Positions 44,457-53,467 of a stretch of DNA of 64,000 bases are shown one piece after another (the stretch's first letter is position 1; the number at the start of each line of letters is the position of its first letter). Source of the stretch: Hymenobacter glacialis (GTDB taxonomy: Bacteria > Bacteroidota > Bacteroidia > Cytophagales > Hymenobacteraceae); assembly GCF_001816165.1 (NCBI RefSeq), contig NZ_MDZC01000014.1:79702-143701 (forward strand), read 5' to 3'. The notes under the pieces were generated by a model. The model was not told the DNA's origin, ran no database searches, and worked only from the letters and a program-made list of their open reading frames with translations. The translations under genes and the position numbers were made by a program.

Positions 44457-45077
44457 CTACTCTGGCAGCAGGCGAATAATGAAGTTTCGGAGTGGGTTTT
44501 TCTTGATGATGGTAACGAGCTGCCCGTTTGTGTACTGGTATTCGTCCTCGCGCCCGTCGCGCAGGGCCCGCCAGTTGCCCGCTTTGTTGCGACTCAGGGC
44601 AAAGTAGTCGCCAAAGTATTCGGCATAGGCCCGCGTCTGGCCGGGCGGCGGCTCAGCAAAAAACATATTGGTCACCGTGTACCGGATAGGCTGCTTCTCG
44701 ATGGCCTTGTACTCGTGCTTGTACTGTTTGGCCACGATGTCATAATGGTCGCCTTTCCACTCGGCGCGGGACGAAAAATCGCCCTGGTTGGTGTGCGCCT
44801 CCACCGTCGAGAGCATCAGCTGCCCGTTGCGGAAGCGGTTCGTCACCTGGTAATAAATTTTGAGGCGGTAAATCAGGAAATTGACTTTCACGTCGCTCAC
44901 CAGCGAGTACGTCACATCGGTTCCTGCCGCGGCCTGCCGCGTGGCCGTCATGGTGCCCACCCGAATGCCTGCCACGTCAATGGCGTAGTGCCGCACCTCG
45001 GCTGCAGCAGGCCGGGCGGTAGCGGGCGGCGTGGGCTGCGCCAACGCGCTGAGCAGGAGCAAGGCGGAAAACAGCAC
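44457..45077 (-). CDS. DUF6134 (DUF3108-like) secreted protein
   Basis: 206 residues from GTG at 45077, which gives a signal peptide VLFSALLLLSALAQ. The body is a DUF3108/DUF6134-type beta fold: YAIDVAGIRVGTMTATRQ, LIYRLKIYYQVTNRF, EWKGDHYDIVAKQYKHEYK and YTVTNMFFAEPPPGQ. Family function is unknown; members are periplasmic. An ATG at 45131 would add 18 residues, but it lies in the stem of a terminator hairpin for the upstream gene, so the later GTG is preferred. Confidence in the family is good, in the start moderate. Confidence 0.72.
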   Translation of the reverse strand: MLFSALLLLSALAQPTPPATARPAAAEVRHYAIDVAGIRVGTMTATRQAAAGTDVTYSLVSDVKVNFLIYRLKIYYQVTNRFRNGQLMLSTVEAHTNQGDFSSRAEWKGDHYDIVAKQYKHEYKAIEKQPIRYTVTNMFFAEPPPGQTRAYAEYFGDYFALSRNKAGNWRALRDGREDEYQYTNGQLVTIIKKNPLRNFIIRLLPE

Positions 45078-45099
45078 GGGGGGAGCAACTAAGTGGGTG

Positions 45100-45137
45100 A
45101 AAAAAAGGCCACGCCCCCCATCGGGCGGCATGGCCTT
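45100..45137 (-). terminator. Rho-independent terminator of the DUF547 gene
   Basis: On the minus strand a stem with outer arms AAGGCCA / TGGCCTT and inner GGGCGGC-like pairs (two mismatches, ATC loop) is followed by seven T. It ends the DUF547 transcript 46 bases after its stop and overlaps the first possible start of DUF6134. Confidence 0.7.
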
Positions 45138-45182
45138 CCGGCAGCGTGGCCAGAATCGGCAGGCAAGAGACTTGCCCCTGCC

Positions 45183-45995
45183 TTATTGCTTGTTCAGGTT
45201 CCAGTTGTAGTCCAGGTAGCCAACTTTGGCATTGGTGCTCATTTTGGTCTTGGAGTAGCGGTTCACCCACTTTGCCACCGACTGGCCGCTTTTCTCCCAG
45301 TCGCCCTTGTACCAGTCAAAGTACTTCGAGAGCTGGGCCGTCGACTTGCCGATTTTGTTCTTGGTCGGGTCATTAACAAAATCCCGGGCCTGGTCTTCGA
45401 GCTGCTTTTCCAGCTCCGACGCGGTGAAGGCCTCGTTGCGCAGACGCGGGCAGGAAATAGAAGCACACACCAGTGCAAAGTGAATGCGCGGGTCGTCAAA
45501 CTTCTTGCGCAAAATCCCGTGCTCGATGTTGTCGAGGCTCGTCTTTTCGCCGCCGATGCTGAAAAACTTGATGGCCCAGGGAGTGGTCACAAACGGAATC
45601 TTGATTTTCGAGCCAATGTCCTTGATGCTCTGCACCGGGTAGTGGTCGAGCACGAGGCGGATGGTGTAGGCATTGTAGGCGTTAATCCAGTAAGCCATCT
45701 GGTCGTTTTTCGACCAGCTGGCAGCGGGCGGGTTCTTGCTGAGCATCGCCAGGTACTGGTCAAAAGCCTGCTCATCGGCCTTAAAGCCTTTGTAGTCGAC
45801 CAGCCCCTGCGCCGAAACGTGTTTTTTAAGCAGCTTGTCGAAGGCACCGTGGTCGACCGCGGCACTGGCAGCGGCCACTTCGTAGGCGGGGCTGGCCACC
45901 GGATTGAAGCCGGGCGCTACCATGGCAACGGCGGTCAGGGTGCCCGTGGCCAGGACCAGGGCCGCGATGGTTGAGGATTTCATGAGCTTGTTCAT
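45183..45995 (-). CDS. DUF547-domain secreted protein
   Basis: 270 residues from ATG at 45995. An N-terminal hydrophobic stretch (STIAALVLATGTLTAVAM) acts as signal or anchor. DUF547 features: YWINAYNAYTIRLVLDHYP, the SIKDIGSKIKIPF region, SLDNIEHGILRKKFDDPRIH and a conserved cysteine pair in LVCASISCPRLRNEAF. The family occurs in bacteria and plants and its function is unknown. The upstream part of the frame (to 46043) is not part of the family. A terminator follows. Confidence 0.85.
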   Translation of the reverse strand: MNKLMKSSTIAALVLATGTLTAVAMVAPGFNPVASPAYEVAAASAAVDHGAFDKLLKKHVSAQGLVDYKGFKADEQAFDQYLAMLSKNPPAASWSKNDQMAYWINAYNAYTIRLVLDHYPVQSIKDIGSKIKIPFVTTPWAIKFFSIGGEKTSLDNIEHGILRKKFDDPRIHFALVCASISCPRLRNEAFTASELEKQLEDQARDFVNDPTKNKIGKSTAQLSKYFDWYKGDWEKSGQSVAKWVNRYSKTKMSTNAKVGYLDYNWNLNKQ

Positions 45996-46245
45996 AAGAG
46001 AAGTATACGGGAAAGCGCCGCTGTAAAGATTGCCCCTTGGCAATCTCCGGGCTGCTGTAGTTTCGTAGAATGCAAAAAGGCTGCCACGAAGGCCGCCACC
46101 CCGGCGACCCCATTGCGAGGCCTCATTAGGGGCCCGGCAAAGCGCCGGTCGGGTTCATTTAACAGTCGGAAAGACTTTTTGGCGCATTAAAGCGCAGCTT
46201 TGCCAATTAATGCAGAATTTGCAGCTCCATAGCCATCCTGCCCCA

Positions 46246-46935
46246 ATGCTCAGCGTCATTATTCCCACCTACAACGAAGCCGCCAATATTGGCCGGCTGG
46301 TGGCCGAGCTGCGCCGCAACGCACTGCCGGAGGCCGTAGAAATCCTGGTAGTGGACGCCGGCAGCCCCGATGGCACCGCCGCCGCCGCCCGCGCCGCCGG
46401 GGCCACCGTGCTGCAGTCGCCGGGGGCCGGCCGCGCCACCCAGATGAACCACGGGGCAAGGCACGCCCAGGGAGACCATTTCTACTTCGTGCACGCCGAC
46501 GTACGCATTCACCCCGACTACGTGGCCACCATTGGGCAGGCCGTGGCCCGGGGCTACGCGGCGGGCTGCTACCGCTTCCGGTTCGATTCGCCGCACCCGC
46601 TGCTGCGCATCAACAGCTACGGCACCCGCTTCAAGGGCATTATGAGCCGGGGCGGCGACCAGACCCTGTTCATCACCCGGGCGCTGTTTGAGCAGCTGGG
46701 CGGCTTCAATGAGCAGTTCGTCATCATGGAAGACTTCGAAATTATCCAGCGCATCCGGCGGGTGGCCAGTTTCTACATCGTGCCGCAGGACGTGGTGGTG
46801 TCGGCGCGCAAGTACGAAACCAATGGCTGGCTGCGCGTGCAGCTGGCCAACCTCACCGCCTTTTCCATGTACTTTCTGAAGCTGCCGCCCACCCGCATTG
46901 CCCGCACCTACAAGGCCCTGCTGAACTACCGGTGA
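46246..46935 (+). CDS. Family 2 glycosyltransferase, TIGR04283-type
   Basis: 229 residues from ATG at 46246; an ATG at 46210 adds 12 residues without family support. GT-A fold: LSVIIPTYNEAANIGRL, then LVVDAGSPDGTAAAARAAG, and the metal-binding DXD-like HADVRIHPDYV; the central QSPGAGRATQMNHGA matches the TIGR04283 arsenosugar/rSAM-associated glycosyltransferase. The C-terminus ARKYETNGWLRVQLANL is typical. It overlaps the next gene by one base (TGATG). The substrate cannot be read. Confidence 0.87.
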   Translation: MLSVIIPTYNEAANIGRLVAELRRNALPEAVEILVVDAGSPDGTAAAARAAGATVLQSPGAGRATQMNHGARHAQGDHFYFVHADVRIHPDYVATIGQAVARGYAAGCYRFRFDSPHPLLRINSYGTRFKGIMSRGGDQTLFITRALFEQLGGFNEQFVIMEDFEIIQRIRRVASFYIVPQDVVVSARKYETNGWLRVQLANLTAFSMYFLKLPPTRIARTYKALLNYR

Positions 46936-47951
46936 TGCTGCCACGCGTGCTTGTGACCGGGGCCAACGGCTTCCTGGGCCGCCACCTTGTGGCGGAGTTG
47001 CTGCGCCGTGGCCACCCCGTGCGCGCGTTGGTGCGGCCCGGCCAGCAGCCGGCAGTTTCTCCGCTACCGACTCTTCACACCCTGCCCATCGAAATCTGTG
47101 AGATGGACCTGGCCCAGACGCCCGGCCCCGCGGCGCTAGCTGATGCCGCTGCCGGTTGCGGTGCCATTATCCACGCGGCGGCCCTGGCCCAGGTAAACCC
47201 GGCCCGCAACCCCGCCGTGTGGGCCACCAACCTGTGCGGCACCGAGCAGGTGCTGCGCCTGGCGCAGGCCGCCGGCACTGCTCGCCTGGTATACGTGGGC
47301 ACCGCCAACGTCTTCGGCTTTGGCTCCCGGCAGCAGCCCGGCACCGAACGCAGACCCTACGCCGGCCGCCGCTATGGCCTCGACTACATGGACAGCAAGC
47401 GCGCCGCCACCGACCTGGTGCTGCAGGCCGTGGCCCGCGAGCAGCTGCCCGCCGTGCTGGTGCACCCCACCTTTATGCTGGGGCCCGGCGATGCCAAGCC
47501 CACCTCGGGAGCGCTGCTGCTGGAGCTGCACGCCGGCCGGCTGCCCGGCTACCCCCGGGGCGGCAAAAACTACGTGCACGTGCGCGACGTGGCCGTGGCC
47601 ACCGTGAACGCCCTCACCCAGGGCCGGGTGGGAGAGTCCTACATTCTGGGCAATGAAAACCTAAGCTACCGCGAAGCCTTCGGGCTAATGGCCGGGGTGC
47701 TGGGCGTGGCCGCGCCGCGCTGGCCCGTGCCGCGCCCACTGGCCACGCTCTACGGCAGCCTCTGCGGCTGGCAGGCGGCCCTCACCGGCCGCCCCGCCCA
47801 GGTAAACCCGGCCATGGTGGCCGTGGCCAACGACGGCCACTACTTCACCCCACAGAAAGCCCGCGCCGAGCTGGCCCTGCCCCAAACTTCTATTCAACAA
47901 GCCATTGCCGAAGCCTTCGACTGGTTTACAACCCATGGCTATGTCCAGTAA
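46935..47951 (+). CDS. NAD(P)-dependent epimerase/dehydratase (extended SDR)
   Basis: 338 residues. LVTGANGFLGRHLVAELL (NAD-binding), VRALVRPGQQP, an IIHAAALAQVNPARN region, and the active-site YMDSKRAATDLV (YxxxK). The DNRxxxx regions for UDP-sugar binding are weak, so the substrate may be a sterol, flavonoid or sugar. It starts at the ATG in TGATG, overlapping the glycosyltransferase stop by one base, and the next gene starts inside it. The three form a translationally coupled operon. Confidence 0.87.
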   Translation: MLPRVLVTGANGFLGRHLVAELLRRGHPVRALVRPGQQPAVSPLPTLHTLPIEICEMDLAQTPGPAALADAAAGCGAIIHAAALAQVNPARNPAVWATNLCGTEQVLRLAQAAGTARLVYVGTANVFGFGSRQQPGTERRPYAGRRYGLDYMDSKRAATDLVLQAVAREQLPAVLVHPTFMLGPGDAKPTSGALLLELHAGRLPGYPRGGKNYVHVRDVAVATVNALTQGRVGESYILGNENLSYREAFGLMAGVLGVAAPRWPVPRPLATLYGSLCGWQAALTGRPAQVNPAMVAVANDGHYFTPQKARAELALPQTSIQQAIAEAFDWFTTHGYVQ

Positions 47952-48768
47952 TTCTGCCGGCCCCCTCGCGGGCCAGGTTGCCCTCATCACCGGCTCCGAG
48001 TCCGGCATTGGCCGCGAAACGGCCCGCGTTTTTGGCCGGTTGGGGGCCGCGGTGGTGCTCAATGGCCTGCAGGCCGAGCGCCTGGAGCACACCCGCCAGG
48101 CCCTGGCGGCCGAGGGCTACCAGGTGGCCGCCTGCGTGGCCGATGTGACCGATTTTGCAGCCTGCGAACGCCTCGTGGCCACGGCCATCGACAGCTTTGG
48201 CCGGCTCGATGTGCTGGTGACCAATGCCAGCATCTCCCAGCGCGCCTATTTCGCCGACATGCAGCCCGAAGTGTTCCGGCAGGTGCTTGATAGCAACGTG
48301 TACGGCTCGGTGTACCCACTTAAAGCGGCCCTGCCGCATTTGCTGCAATCGCAGGGCAGCGTCACGTTCATTTCCTCCATTTCGGCCCTCAACGGCATGC
48401 CCAGCGGCTCGGCCTACTGTGCCGGCAAGGCAGCGCTGGCCAACCTGGCCCATACCTTACGCCTGGAGTTGGCCGACAGCGGGGTGCATTTTGGGGTGGT
48501 GCACATTGGCTTCACACAGAACGACGCCGACAAGCGGGTGCTGAACGCGGCGGGCCGGCCCGTGCCCATTGCGCACCGCCCGCCGCGCTGGCAAAAGTCG
48601 CAGGCCGAAGTGGCGGCCATCATCGTGCGCCACGTGCGGCAGCGGCGTCGGCGCACGGTCATTTCCGCTTTGGGACGCCTCATTCTGGTGGTGCATTCGC
48701 TGCTGCCCCGGGTAGGCGACTGGGTAGTGTTGCTTTCGCAGCGCCGACTGCGGAATTTTTATGAGTAA
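47935..48768 (+). CDS. Short-chain dehydrogenase/reductase (classical SDR)
   Basis: 277 residues from ATG at 47935 (a second ATG two codons later is also possible). VALITGSESGIGRETARVFG (NAD(P)-binding), DVTDFAACERLV, NASISQRAYF (NNAG equivalent) and active-site SAYCAGKAALANLA (YxxxK with Ser). The extension beyond the SDR core (HVRQRRRRTVISALGRLIL) is hydrophobic and could anchor it to the membrane. It overlaps the end of the epimerase gene by 17 bases. Substrate unknown. Confidence 0.88.
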   Translation: MAMSSNSAGPLAGQVALITGSESGIGRETARVFGRLGAAVVLNGLQAERLEHTRQALAAEGYQVAACVADVTDFAACERLVATAIDSFGRLDVLVTNASISQRAYFADMQPEVFRQVLDSNVYGSVYPLKAALPHLLQSQGSVTFISSISALNGMPSGSAYCAGKAALANLAHTLRLELADSGVHFGVVHIGFTQNDADKRVLNAAGRPVPIAHRPPRWQKSQAEVAAIIVRHVRQRRRRTVISALGRLILVVHSLLPRVGDWVVLLSQRRLRNFYE

Positions 48769-48816
48769 CCCGCTAAAAACTGGTTGATGGACTTGGTTAC
48801 TGCCACTTACCTGGTC

Positions 48817-50145
48817 TCACATCGGATTTGCTACCTGCCAGCGCGCACTTAGTTCGTCGAAACGGGCGCGCACCGCTTGTTTCTCATACTCGGTGGTTAG
48901 GGTCTGCTCGGCGTAGTCACGCAGCAGCTGGGCTTGCTCGGCAATGTCGGGGCGGCGTCCGGCGGGGCGGGCGGCGTCGGCGGCGCGGGCCAGGGAGTCC
49001 AGCAGACGCAGCAGCACCGCATGATTGCCGCGGGCGTTGATGCGCACCAAATCGAAGGCCAGGCGTAGGTAACCGGCAAAGTCGGGGGCGGGCATCCAGG
49101 CCCGCGGGTGCTGCTCGTCATCGGTGCGCAGGCGGGTAGGGAAGGGCCGGCCCGCCAGGAGCTGCACCAGCATCCCCAGCCGGTCGATGGCCATGATGCC
49201 CGTGGTGGTATCGTTGATGCCCGGCGAGAGGGCCTTCAGGGCAATGTCTACCAGCTGCTGCAGACCGAAACTAACGTCCTGCTCCGTGCTGCGGTGCCGC
49301 GCCAGTCCCACGCAGCCGCGCAAATCCGTCAGCGCCTCGTCATCCAGCGGCTTGGCTCCGGGCTCATCCTGTAGCACGTAAGCCAGCACGTCCTGCTCGC
49401 TCACAAAGGCGCCCACCGTATGCGCCAACTCCACAAAGGCCTGATGTTCGTTGGCCCAGTGCAGCAGGGCTGCCGCGTTTACGTGCTGCACGTAGCCTGG
49501 CCCATTGGTATGCACTACCTGCCCGTTTCCCAACCACAGCGGGGGCTTTGCTGATTCGGGAGCCGGCTCGCCCACTTTGGTGGGAAACAGCTTTTCGATG
49601 CTCTCGGCGGTATCGTTGGTGATGCGCTCCAGAATGGTGCCGGTTTGCAGGGATTCGGCGGTGTGGTGAATGAAGAAGATGAGGGCCACCACGCCTCCCA
49701 GCGCCAGCACCAGCCCCGCGAGTACGGCCGTAGCCGGCACAAACTTCTGCTCGTCGACGGAGCGGATGGTACCCAGCACCAGCAGGCAATACACAAACAC
49801 GCCCACGAAGTAGCCCATCACCACCTGGTTGCTCCGGTCGCTCATGAAATTGCGCAATACCCGCGGCGAGTATTGGCTGCTGACCTGCGAAATGGTGGAG
49901 AGCGTGAGCGAAAAGACCAGCGCGGCCACCGTGAGCATGGAGCCGGCAATGGCGGTGAGCATTCCCCGCGAGCCCTCGGCTCCGGCTCCAAACAGCAGCG
50001 GAAACTGTTTGGCCCCGTCAAAAGACGTATTCGCATCAAATGTAATCAGCCCGTAGGCCAGGCCCACGGCGCTTAGCACCAGCAGCCCCGGCACAAACCA
50101 CAAAGACTCTTGGAGTTGTTGCCAGAGAAAACGAAAACGCACCAT
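48817..50145 (-). CDS. DUF2254 membrane protein
   Basis: 442 residues. TM1 at about 16-38, then the DUF2254 hallmark region: AIAGSMLTVAALVFSLTLSTISQVSSQYSPRVLRNFMSDRSNQ, with further helices to about residue 155. Then a large soluble domain with HTNGPGYVQHVNAAALLHWA and GLARHRSTEQDVSFGLQQLV and CxxxxH-like residues. Family function is unknown. It has no partner here and stands alone on the minus strand. Confidence 0.88.
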   Translation of the reverse strand: MVRFRFLWQQLQESLWFVPGLLVLSAVGLAYGLITFDANTSFDGAKQFPLLFGAGAEGSRGMLTAIAGSMLTVAALVFSLTLSTISQVSSQYSPRVLRNFMSDRSNQVVMGYFVGVFVYCLLVLGTIRSVDEQKFVPATAVLAGLVLALGGVVALIFFIHHTAESLQTGTILERITNDTAESIEKLFPTKVGEPAPESAKPPLWLGNGQVVHTNGPGYVQHVNAAALLHWANEHQAFVELAHTVGAFVSEQDVLAYVLQDEPGAKPLDDEALTDLRGCVGLARHRSTEQDVSFGLQQLVDIALKALSPGINDTTTGIMAIDRLGMLVQLLAGRPFPTRLRTDDEQHPRAWMPAPDFAGYLRLAFDLVRINARGNHAVLLRLLDSLARAADAARPAGRRPDIAEQAQLLRDYAEQTLTTEYEKQAVRARFDELSARWQVANPM

Positions 50146-50784
50146 AGGCGGGAAATTAGCGAAAGATGAAAACTAAAAGGAATGAAGCTACGGAGATAAG
50201 TACTCGCCTTCCGGCAGCAGTTGGCCTTGTTCCTCGGGCGGCCGCCTGCCGGCGCCAGAGGAGGAGCCCTGCTGGCCGAAAGGCGCCGAATTCGTGCTTC
50301 GTCTGGCTTCAGATTGCTCTGAAAACCGATTGCAGCGGTGCACTGAGCCGCATTACTGCCTGCTTACGGCGCAGGGGGCAATATAGGTGTCTGGCTTTCC
50401 AAAACCCGGGCGCGCAAACGCTTGCGGTGTAGATGGACTTTTGCGCTCACCGGGCTCAACCCTACCAACTGGCACCCGTTAGGGATAGGGGTGCCAGTGC
50501 AAAAGCCGGCTTTTACGCTTGAGTAAATTACCACCGTCGCTGATGCGTATGGTAGTGATTTCTGCTATTTGAGCCGATTAGAAATAGAAAGCCGATAGGC
50601 ATAAATAGAACGTGCTGCTGAGTGCCAAAGGGCTTCTCAAACAGCTTCATTGGAGCCGGTCGCAAGCCATATGCCGTCAGCAATAAATTGGCCGCAGGCA
50701 CCGCCTAGGGAATGGTGTGTGGCGGGGCTGAGCCCGGCGCCTGCCACCTCCATTTTTTCTATATACTAACTGATTATCAATGCC
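50146..50784. other. Long intergenic region with a small inverted repeat
   Basis: About 640 bases between divergent DUF2254 and flavoprotein genes. An inverted repeat ACTGGCACCC (50468-50477) / GGGTGCCAGT (50489-50498) could form a hairpin. A reading frame at 50166-50432 has no recognisable domain. The last 60 bases before the flavoprotein are AT-rich and probably carry its promoter. Confidence 0.5.
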
Positions 50785-52230
50785 ATGACTGAAAAATCCG
50801 CTGATTTTGACCTGATTGTACTGGGCGCCGGTTCGGCCGGGCTGGGCCTGAGCCTGGCCATGGCTCGCGTTAAAATGCGCGTGCTGCTCATCGACCTCAC
50901 CGCCGAGGACGTGGGCGGCGACTGCCTCAACCACGGCTGCGTGCCCAGCAAGGCCCTGATTCACGCTTCGCGGCAGGTGCACCAGGCCCGGCAGGCCACC
51001 CAGTTTGGCCTGCAGGTGAGCGGCGCGGCCGACATGGGCAAGGTGATGGACTATGTGCAGGGCCGGCAGGACATCATTCGGCACCACGAAACCCCCGAGT
51101 ACCTGCGCGAGCAGGGCATTACGGTTGAAATTGGCCGGCCCCGGTTTGTGGGCGAGCACGCCGTGGAAATAAACGGCCGCACGCATACTGGTCGCAAGCT
51201 GGTGGTGGCCACCGGCTCGCGGCCCCGGCAGCTGGACGTGCCCGGCGCCGACCAGGTAGAACTCTACGACAACCAACGCGTGTGGGACCTGCGCGAGCTG
51301 CCCAAACGCCTGCTGGTGATAGGCGGCGGCCCCAACGGCGTAGAGCTGGGCCAGGCCATGCAACGGCTGGGCGCGCAGGTAACCATGGTGCACCGGGGCG
51401 AAGCCATCCTCGAAAACGAAGACCCCGCCATCCGGGCCGTGCTGGCCGAGCGGCTGAAGTCCGAGGGCCTTATCATTCACCTGGAAGCTGAAGTGGAGGC
51501 CTTTACCTCCGCCACGCAGGCCCAAGTGAAGCCCAAGTCGGGCGACTCATTTGCGGTGGATTTCGACTTGGTGTACGTGGCCATTGGGCGGCACGTAAGC
51601 TTTGAGGGCCTGCAGCTGGAAAAGGCCGGGGTGGAGGTGGACGACAAGGGCCACATCAAGCTGAACGAGCACCTGCAAACCACCAACCCCGATATTTTTG
51701 TGGCCGGTGATGCCGCCAATTCGCTGAAATTCAGCCACGGGGCCGAGCTGCATATGCGGCTGTTGATGTTCAACTTCTTCTCACCCCTCAAGAAAAAGCT
51801 GGACTACGACCACTTCTCCTGGGTCACGTTTACCGACCCCGAGGTGGCGCACTTCGGCCTCGACGCCGCCGAACTCGACAAGCGCGGCACAGCCTACGAG
51901 CGCTGGGAAACCTCCTTCGCCGACGACGACCGGGCCGTGGTGGACAGCTACCGCGACGGCCACCTGCTGCTCTTCATCGAGAAAAATGCCCTGCCACTGC
52001 CCGGCCGTAAGCGCCGCATTCTGGGCGGGGCCATGGTGGCACCCGGCGCGGGCGAACTGATTCAGGAGTTGATTCTGGCCAACACCAGCGGGCTGGGCAT
52101 CAGCGAAATTTTCGACAAGGTGTACCCATACCCGGTGGCGGCCCGCATCAACCAGAAGCTGATTGTGGACCACCAGGAAGTGCCGCCGCTGCTGCAAACG
52201 GCGCTCGATATGGCGTTTAAGCTGCAATAA
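50785..52230 (+). CDS. Mercuric-reductase/lipoamide-dehydrogenase-like flavoprotein (pyridine nucleotide-disulfide oxidoreductase)
   Basis: 481 residues. FAD-binding LIVLGAGSAGLGLSLAMAR (10-28), redox pair GGDCLNHGCVPSKALIH (Cys47 and Cys52), NAD(P)-binding LLVIGGGPNGVELGQAMQR, the FAD ATP-region GDAANSLKFSHGAELH and the C-terminal dimerisation domain. The usual catalytic His-Glu pair (HPTxxE) of lipoamide dehydrogenase and mercuric reductase is absent: the C-terminus has VYPYPVAARINQ instead. This suggests a different electron acceptor from lipoamide. It lies alone; no merR/merT genes are near. Confidence 0.88.
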   Translation: MTEKSADFDLIVLGAGSAGLGLSLAMARVKMRVLLIDLTAEDVGGDCLNHGCVPSKALIHASRQVHQARQATQFGLQVSGAADMGKVMDYVQGRQDIIRHHETPEYLREQGITVEIGRPRFVGEHAVEINGRTHTGRKLVVATGSRPRQLDVPGADQVELYDNQRVWDLRELPKRLLVIGGGPNGVELGQAMQRLGAQVTMVHRGEAILENEDPAIRAVLAERLKSEGLIIHLEAEVEAFTSATQAQVKPKSGDSFAVDFDLVYVAIGRHVSFEGLQLEKAGVEVDDKGHIKLNEHLQTTNPDIFVAGDAANSLKFSHGAELHMRLLMFNFFSPLKKKLDYDHFSWVTFTDPEVAHFGLDAAELDKRGTAYERWETSFADDDRAVVDSYRDGHLLLFIEKNALPLPGRKRRILGGAMVAPGAGELIQELILANTSGLGISEIFDKVYPYPVAARINQKLIVDHQEVPPLLQTALDMAFKLQ

Positions 52231-52238
52231 GCCCGGCG

Positions 52239-52841
52239 CTACAGCGCGGCGGCTATCCGGCGCACCGACACGCGCTGCTTGTAGTCGGGGTTGAAGTAGG
52301 TGAACTTGATGCGGCCGTCGCGGCCGATGACGTAGGTAGCCGGTACGGGCAGCACGTCGTCGGAAGAGGCGTTGGCTTTGCGCAAATCAACCCCGAAACC
52401 CTTGTACTTGAGCGCGGTAGCCGGGTCGACGGTGAAGGCCGTGTTGTAGGCTTTCATGATGACGAAGCCCTGGTCCTGAACGATGGGGAAAGTCGCTTTG
52501 GTCTTATCCACCGTCTTGCCGATGTTCTCCTGGGTTTCGGGCGTCACGACTACTATCTGGGCACCTTTGGCCGTAAGTAGCTGCAGCGAATCCTGAAGCT
52601 GGCTGAGCTGCTTGCTGCAGTAGGGGCACCACTGGCCGCGGTAAAAGTAGAGCACCACCGGGCCCTTTTTCAGCAGCTGCTTTAGCTCGATGGTCTTGCC
52701 GGCGGCGTCCTTGCCTTTGAAGGCCGGGGCCACGGTGCCCACGGCCAGCGGCGCGGCGGTGCGGGCCGGAGTGGTCTGGGCGTGGCCGGCCAGGGGCAGC
52801 GCCAGAAGCAGGAGGGAAGCGGGCAGGTGGAAGTTTGTCAT
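52239..52841 (-). CDS. Secreted peroxiredoxin-like (AhpC/TSA) protein
   Basis: 200 residues. Signal peptide MTNFHLPASLLLLALPLAG, cleavage near AQTTPA. The core has GTVAPAFKGKDAAGKTIELK, the active site YFYRGQWCPYCSKQLSQLQDS with two nearby cysteines, then VVVTPETQENIGKT and the cis-Pro region VLPVPATYVIGRDG. AhpC/TSA proteins reduce peroxides through a cysteine; whether this one is a peroxidase or a TlpA-like reductase is uncertain. It converges on the flavoprotein gene, from which 8 bases separate it. Confidence 0.85.
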   Translation of the reverse strand: MTNFHLPASLLLLALPLAGHAQTTPARTAAPLAVGTVAPAFKGKDAAGKTIELKQLLKKGPVVLYFYRGQWCPYCSKQLSQLQDSLQLLTAKGAQIVVVTPETQENIGKTVDKTKATFPIVQDQGFVIMKAYNTAFTVDPATALKYKGFGVDLRKANASSDDVLPVPATYVIGRDGRIKFTYFNPDYKQRVSVRRIAAAL

Positions 52842-52974
52842 GGCATAAAGGTAGCTACATCATTCTCGGTCGGCTGCTTCGCGACCAGCAACGTCTCTTC
52901 TGGTAGCTTCTGATAAGGGCGCTAGATTGGCCTACCAAAACTTTCGCGCTTCTTTCAGCGTTGGGTTCTTCGTA

Positions 52975-53403
52975 ATGCGGCACCTCACCTCCCTGCTCCG
53001 ACGCCTGACGGCAGTAACCTTCCTGGTTACCTACCTCGGGGTATTTGCGGGGCAGGCATTTTGCACCGGCACCGGCGACCCATTTGCCGAAAGCGGCCGG
53101 GCCGCCTGCTGCCTGGGCACCAGTTGCGCCGATATGGGCCAGCTGGCGGCCAAGGACAAAGACGCCAAAAGCCCCGATTGCAACAAGCGCGGCATTGCCC
53201 GCCTGCTGGCTGCGCAGGATGCCCCGCAGGGCCAGTCCCTGCTGTTTGCGGCACCGGCCCTGCTGCCGGATATGACCGTTTTGCTGCCTGCCCCGCGCTT
53301 TGTGCGGTGGAGCCGGACCGAGAAGGTTGCCCTGGTACCCACCCGGCAGCTGCCCCCAAAAATTCCCGACATCCGGATTTTCCTGCATTCCCTGACCGTC
53401 TGA
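52975..53403 (+). CDS. Cysteine-containing secreted protein preceding metal-efflux operon
   Basis: 142 residues from ATG at 52975 (TTG at 52927 adds 16). I do not recognise a named family. A signal-like stretch LLRRLTAVTFLVTYLGVF precedes a cysteine-rich middle (CTGTGDPFAESGRAACCLG, then CADMGQLAAKDKDAKSPDCN), and a less ordered C-terminus (WSRTEKVALVPTRQLPPKIP). The position just before a CusA/CusB operon and the cysteines suggest a metal-related or envelope role. A strong hairpin follows it. Confidence 0.65.
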   Translation: MRHLTSLLRRLTAVTFLVTYLGVFAGQAFCTGTGDPFAESGRAACCLGTSCADMGQLAAKDKDAKSPDCNKRGIARLLAAQDAPQGQSLLFAAPALLPDMTVLLPAPRFVRWSRTEKVALVPTRQLPPKIPDIRIFLHSLTV

Positions 53404-53418
53404 ACCACGGTTTTGCCT

Positions 53419-53467
53419 CACGGCCCTGCCGGATATAGCGCTGCTATGTCCGGCAGGGCTGTGCGTT
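53419..53467 (+). terminator. Terminator hairpin after the secreted protein gene
   Basis: CACGGCCCTGCCGGATATAG pairs with the complementary stretch ending GCAGGGCTGTG with one or two mismatches; GTTTTG follows at 53463-53469. Confidence 0.75.

Noticed and set aside
50166..50432. 88-codon plus-strand frame in the large intergenic region
   Set aside because: No signal peptide, domain or sensible composition; kept as intergenic.
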